Source of the DNA: Datnioides undecimradiatus
Lineage: Eukaryota; Chordata; Actinopteri; Lobotiformes; Datnioididae
Direction of reading: 5' to 3'
NCBI GenBank assembly: GCA_008933995.1
Contig: WARS01000138.1
Coordinates: forward strand, 269,001-333,000
Length of the DNA stretch: 64,000 nucleotides
The position numbers and the translations under genes are program-made. Below the pieces are notes generated by a model that saw only the letters and a program-made list of their open reading frames with translations, was not told where the DNA came from and searched no databases. Positions 59,630-64,000 of the stretch are shown piece after piece (the first letter of the stretch is position 1; each line of letters starts with the position of its first letter).

Positions 59630-60480
59630 TTCTGAGAAAAAATGCTGGATCCAATGTTACATTTTCACCTGTTTCTAAAGATGCTGAAATGTAGCATCTC
59701 ATGCACAAATAAAATGGATTATACTTTAGTTCAGACCAAAACAAAAGCTTTCCTGTTCTTCTCTGTAAACATCTGACATTATCTGTACAGATCTTTCTGC
59801 TACAACTCAAATATTTTATTTAGATTAGACTATTAATGTCACACTGAAATCAGAAGTTTCCTCCTGGTTCTACAGTTACTGAGATCACCAGCAGTAGCCT
59901 CTACACAAACCAAACACTACATTAATCTCAAGTTCAGACAGACTGCTGCTTTTTCCATTGCTGTAATCATTGCATTACGTTTTTCTGAAATTGTTGTTTG
60001 ACATAAAGAATGTCAGAAAAATGTGACACCTCAGGCTTCTAAAGTAATTTTCAAAACTCTTTGTATAATATAAAATAAATCTTAATCAGCTTAAAGAAGA
60101 TCATTTTCACTAGGTTTGATAAAGTTTACTGCTGATGAGAAAAATGATCTGCTGCCATAAAAGAGCTAACACTGCAGGTTTACAGTAATGAGTAATTACT
60201 TAAAACTCCAATTAAGACTCCAACTAAGAAATTATAAAATGCAAAGTATAAAAATGCAAATGTTAGTGTAAATGTTTTATTCAGTGGAAAATACTAAGTT
60301 ACAATTAAAGTTAAACTTCACATACAGTTGTTTTCAGGTAATACAATTTTGAAACTTAATGTAATTTCAAAACTTTAAATTCAAACCTCTTTTTCACTTT
60401 ATGGGGAATCCAGTTGATTATTTAGATCATTGCAGTTGACTCAAAATCTTTAATGTTGCTTATATCTTTATTTATGAGGA
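59630..60480. other. J spacer without recognised segment
   Basis: The longest J-free gap in the array (about 0.85 kb), A/T-rich. I found no RSS or FGxG motif. Confidence 0.55.
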
Positions 60481-60518
60481 AACCATTCGTAGTTATTGTT
60501 CAGATCAGATTAACTGTG

Positions 60519-60584
60519 TGACTGTGTCAGGAGCTGGCTGGAGGCTAACCTTTGGTAAAGGAACCAAACTTGTTGTAGACATCA
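60519..60584 (+). CDS. TRA joining segment 27
   Basis: 12-RSS: AGTTATTGT 60491-60499, AACTGTG 60512-60518. Core TFGKGTKLVVDI. Donor GTGAGT. Confidence 0.9.
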
Positions 60585-60893
60585 GTGAGTAGAATTCATA
60601 TATTCCAATATATTCAGCTAGATAATTACATTGTTTTCTGACAAGCTAGATTCTCTTAACGCAGACAAGTATAATTCATATCTAAATGAGTTATCAAAGA
60701 TAAGATTTCTCTTTGTGTAATCTATTCAGCCATCTTTAAATTAATACTACATGTTCAAACAGCATTGTGTCCTTCACCAAAATGAAGTCTCCTGTTGTCG
60801 AGTAAGTAATGTAACTGCCAAAACACTTTTTGATGAATTTTGATGGTTGTGTTTATGAGTAAAACCAACCCGACAGCTTCAAGTAGATTTATT

Positions 60894-60945
60894 CCAAAAG
60901 TTAAACTGTTTGCAGATGATGTGATTTGATTCGTTGCTGTGAGAA
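60894..60945 (+). mobile_element. LINE reverse-transcriptase relic upstream of J 28
   Basis: Reads VKLFADDVI then a stop and FVAV. GCAGATGAT at 60912-60920 lies 38 bp before the nonamer of joining segment 28. Confidence 0.6.
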
Positions 60946-60985
60946 ACTTTGCACAGCAGTTTTTGGTAAAGACAGAAACAATGTG

Positions 60986-61042
60986 TGACATCAAACTGGA
61001 AACTGCTTTTTGGTGAAGGAACCAGACTGACTATTGAGACGA
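60986..61042 (+). CDS. TRA joining segment 28
   Basis: 12-RSS: AGTTTTTGG 60958-60966, CAATGTG 60979-60985. Core LFGEGTRLTIET. Donor GTAAGT. Confidence 0.9.
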
Positions 61043-61059
61043 GTAAGTGCTGCATGTTT

Positions 61060-61750
61060 GCCAGTAATTTGTTGTTTATTTAGAGTGCTGTCGGTTACAT
61101 TTTCACAGTATTTTGCTGAACATTGTTTACATTGAATAACAGATTAATCTACATACAAGATTTTCAAAACATGGGGTCAGACTGAAATAAATAATGCTTT
61201 TAAATATTTTATTATTTCAAAACAATGCATTCAGAGCTTCTTTCGTACACTTAAATTCAGGATGTATTTATCCAAGTCACCTTTGCTGTAATGTGCAGTT
61301 TTAATGACTGTATCTACAAACAGAAGCTGTTTCCCAACCAAAAGCCTGTCAACTGTCACTCTTATATGTAATTTATGTCCTAAATATATAAAAAACAATG
61401 CACAAAATCAGGAGTGACAGAAAATATAAACTGTATTAAAATGTCTAAACATTGAGCTCAATAAAATAATAAAATAATAAATAAAAAATCTTAAGAAGCT
61501 CTGAGTTAACCTCATCGATATATCAAAATACTATTTATGTCAACTTTAATTGAGTTCAGTGGTTTGTTTACAGTTTCACGTGATTGTGACAAGTATAGTT
61601 GTTACCAAACGACACAACTGAAATGTGTTTTGGGTCTTTCTTGTTCTCAAACACCAATCTAATAAGAAACATAATACTGTTATATTTGCATTTACAGCTG
61701 CCAGTGTAACTCATAACTGGTAAAGCTGGTTGGCTTCAGTGAAAGTCAGT
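61060..61750. other. J spacer, possible decayed RSS near 61596
   Basis: Contains AGTATAGTTGTTAC near 61592, similar to the region upstream of joining segment 16, but no heptamer or J core follows. Otherwise A/T-rich without features. Confidence 0.4.
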
Positions 61751-61778
61751 GCTTTATGTAGCTGAGATTCAGAGTGTG

Positions 61779-61841
61779 TGACTGACTCTGGCGGTTTCAA
61801 AATCATCTTCAGTGGTGGAACAAAACTGATAGTTGGCTCAA
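61779..61841 (+). CDS. TRA joining segment 29
   Basis: 12-RSS: GCTTTATGT 61751-61759, GAGTGTG 61772-61778. Core IFSGGTKLIVGS, with FSGG instead of FGxG. Donor GTAAGT. Confidence 0.8.
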
Positions 61842-62133
61842 GTAAGTCAATTTGATGCTTAACCGAAAGACAATCTTTGGTTTACCAGTGTAAAGTGACT
61901 TGAATTTAGTCAAATCTTACTGAACTGTTTGACGTAATGTCCTTTCTCAGATGTATGTATTTTAATGCTTAACTAAAGAGTTAGATTACACATTAATCAC
62001 TTATAAACCATCTTAATAAGGGAATTTATAAACAGACAGTTGAAGCCCCAACCTCTCTCTGTACGATTCGTCTATGATAGTTTTTGCTTTAAGAAATGGT
62101 GTTTGTCTTTTTGATGTGTGTGTTTTTAGTGTG

Positions 62134-62191
62134 TGAATGATGGACTGAAGCTGCTCTTCGGCACTGGCATGACTCTGAGTGTATCAAAACG
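62134..62191 (+). pseudogene. TRA joining segment 30, abnormal 3' end
   Basis: Core LFGTGMTLSVS is good, but the heptamer TAGTGTG 62127-62133 has a weak nonamer (CTTTTTGAT). The only nearby GT (62192, GTTGAC) is a poor donor leaving two extra bases, where other segments leave one, so splicing to C-alpha would be out of frame. Confidence 0.65.
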
Positions 62192-62385
62192 GTTGACTAT
62201 GTTCAGACTCTTATTTACAGACAATGAAACAGAAACATTAGAGCTATTGTTTCCAACATCGGGTGCTGCTGTAGCCTAAAATCATTCAGTTGTTTCTGAT
62301 AATAACTATCTTTTTGGACTGAAGTCTGTGTGAGTGCTGATCTGAAGTCAGTACAAGTGTTTGTGCAGCTGTTGCCGTCACAGTG

Positions 62386-62448
62386 AGACTGACTCTGGAT
62401 TTAATAAGATCTTCTTTGGTTCTGGCACCAAACTTACAGTCGAATCCA
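62386..62448 (+). CDS. TRA joining segment 31
   Basis: 12-RSS: TGTTTGTGC 62358-62366, CACAGTG 62379-62385. Core FFGSGTKLTVES. Donor GTAAGT. Confidence 0.9.
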
Positions 62449-62464
62449 GTAAGTTGCTTTTATT

Positions 62465-63005
62465 CATATTAAGGACCAAATCACTAGTGGTTGATTCGCT
62501 TTAGTCTGTATGATTTCATCACAGTCTTAACCCTGAATTTAATTCCCATCACAAACATGCTAATTACCTCTGAAATATAGATAATTGAGATTATCAACGG
62601 CAATGCCAAATATAAAAATATGAGTAATTATATGTAATTTAATTGCTGCAACACTGCAATTTCCCCATTGTGGGACAAATAAAGGTTTTTTTTATTCTTA
62701 ATACTGTGAAAAGATCAATTCAACAAAATTACATCACAGCAATTATCTTCATCCACAGTCTGTTCTTCAGGTCGTCTCAAAACATGCTGAATTCATTTAT
62801 TTTTGAAAAGCCATAAATTACTGCCTTTAAGGAACATTAGTCGGCGTAATGTGAAAGGACAGAATAACATACATTTCAGTTAAGTGTGATGAATAAACAT
62901 TAAAGCCTTGCAGGATTATATTCAAAACTTTATGGCAAGTTTGAACTGATTCACCTTAACTTGTATGAAGATTTCCAAACAGAATGATGATGGGGATGCG
63001 AAGCT
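62465..63005. other. J spacer without recognised segment
   Basis: A/T-rich. A patch near 62655-62700 (GCAATTTCCCCATTGTGGGACAAATAAAGG) resembles a common 3' end of fish LINE/SINE repeats, but is too short to classify. Confidence 0.4.
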
Positions 63006-63035
63006 GTAGTTGTTGTCCAGTGGCTGAGTGCTGTG

Positions 63036-63098
63036 TGACTGAGTCTGGACTTGGAAAACTTTCCTTTGGAAGAGGAAAGAGGCTAATTATTGAAAGCA
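63036..63098 (+). CDS. TRA joining segment 32
   Basis: 12-RSS: AGTTGTTGT 63008-63016, TGCTGTG 63029-63035. Core SFGRGKRLIIES. Donor GTGAGT. Confidence 0.9.
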
Positions 63099-63721
63099 GT
63101 GAGTCAAAACTTATTAATTCATCCTGTTTTTTAAAAATTGTTATAGAACTTTAAACTTTTGTTTCTCTTTTATTTCACACCACAGATACAATCAACTAAA
63201 TAATTTTAAACATGTGGTTAAACTTTGTACAACTGGTTGTTTTCATTAAAATCTCAGACTTTCAGTCACAACACCTCGTTAGATTTGCAATATAAATTCA
63301 TGTAATTAGTATATCAAGTATTATATGTCGTTATAATTTGCAGAACAGCTGATATTTTTATTCAACATTACATCTGCAACACTGTTGTTACGTTAAACTG
63401 TTGGTGTCTCATTCATCAATCAGAACCGTTTGACAGATTTAATGCTAATTAAAATGTCCTTATTTCCTCTAAACCTTAAAGGCAAAACATAAATGCATGA
63501 CTGTTAAATCATATCCTCTGTGTGATTTGTTGCAGGAAAATATGCAATATGTAAATATGTAAACAACATAACAGTATTAGGGCTCCACAGTTCATTTGAT
63601 AGCACTCAAACAAAACCAAAACTGTACAAAAATAAAATACGAAGCCTTATTTTTCTAAAGCATTTCAATGAATGAGAGTTTGTGGAGGTTCTGGGTTTTT
63701 GCTCAGCCTTCCTGAACTGTG

Positions 63722-63784
63722 TGACTTCAACCAGTTACCAAAAACTCCAGTTTGCATCCGGAGTTAAACTTATCGTCCACAACC
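63722..63784 (+). CDS. TRA joining segment 33
   Basis: 12-RSS: GGTTTTTGC 63694-63702, AACTGTG 63715-63721. Core QFASGVKLIVHN, with FASG instead of FGxG. Donor GTGAGT. The last J in the window; the array probably continues to the right. Confidence 0.8.
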
Positions 63785-64000
63785 GTGAGTAAAAACTGTT
63801 TAATACAGCAGAATCATGAAGATGACGACATAACCCGCGAGTAAATATGTTTAGTATAATTTTAGAATGTTTTTATTTCTTTAAATCATAACTGAAATGT
63901 TAAGGCTCAGAAAACTGAATTTATTTTTGCTTTCTTATATTAAAAATCTCAAATAGTGTGACAAATAATCCTTTCAAGCTGCTCAGTGAGTTCATGTGGT

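Overview
This is a vertebrate, almost certainly percomorph-type teleost, nuclear genome window. All genes are split by GT-AG introns. Introns are short. CA/GT microsatellites and minisatellites are common. The recognisable proteins are lamc2, nmnat2 and smg7, in the same order and orientation (+, -, +) that I recall for human LAMC2-NMNAT2-SMG7. To the right of smg7 comes the diversity/joining/constant part of a T-cell receptor delta/alpha (TRD/TRA) locus.

Left part (1-10 kb): most of lamc2, the laminin gamma-2 chain, on +. From 2,650 to the stop at 9,567 sixteen exons read through without a break. Upstream, two LE-type exons (1,232-1,622) carry apparent 1-3 base indels, and the exons expected between them and 2,650 are absent. 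In their place lie the last two exons of an LRCH4-like gene (calponin-homology end plus C-terminal membrane anchor). Middle part (10-35 kb): an inverted-repeat-ended interspersed element, then nmnat2 on - (11 exons, 307 codons), about 2 kb of shared divergent 5' region, and smg7 on + (23 exons summing to exactly 1,200 codons including stop).

Right part (36-64 kb): two tandem copies of a ~1.8-kb cassette, each with two D-delta segments (12-RSS / 23-RSS) and one J-delta segment. These are followed by a three-exon C-delta gene (41,801-43,854, with a hAT-like MITE in its first intron). From 47.7 kb to the window end there are 33 J-alpha segments with 12-bp-spacer recombination signals, plus at least three J relics. 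C-alpha is not reached. No V segment is visible; only ~1 kb separates the smg7 3' end from the first D cassette, so V segments must lie elsewhere.

Functionally, the right part is a somatic recombination substrate. D-delta and J-delta join with V to make TCR delta spliced to C-delta, while J-alpha segments join V by deletion or inversion of the delta block and splice to a C-alpha beyond the window. The most notable features are the duplicated D-D-J cassette, a J-alpha subfamily whose duplicated unit carries a LINE reverse-transcriptase relic just upstream of the RSS, and the LRCH4 fragment inside lamc2.
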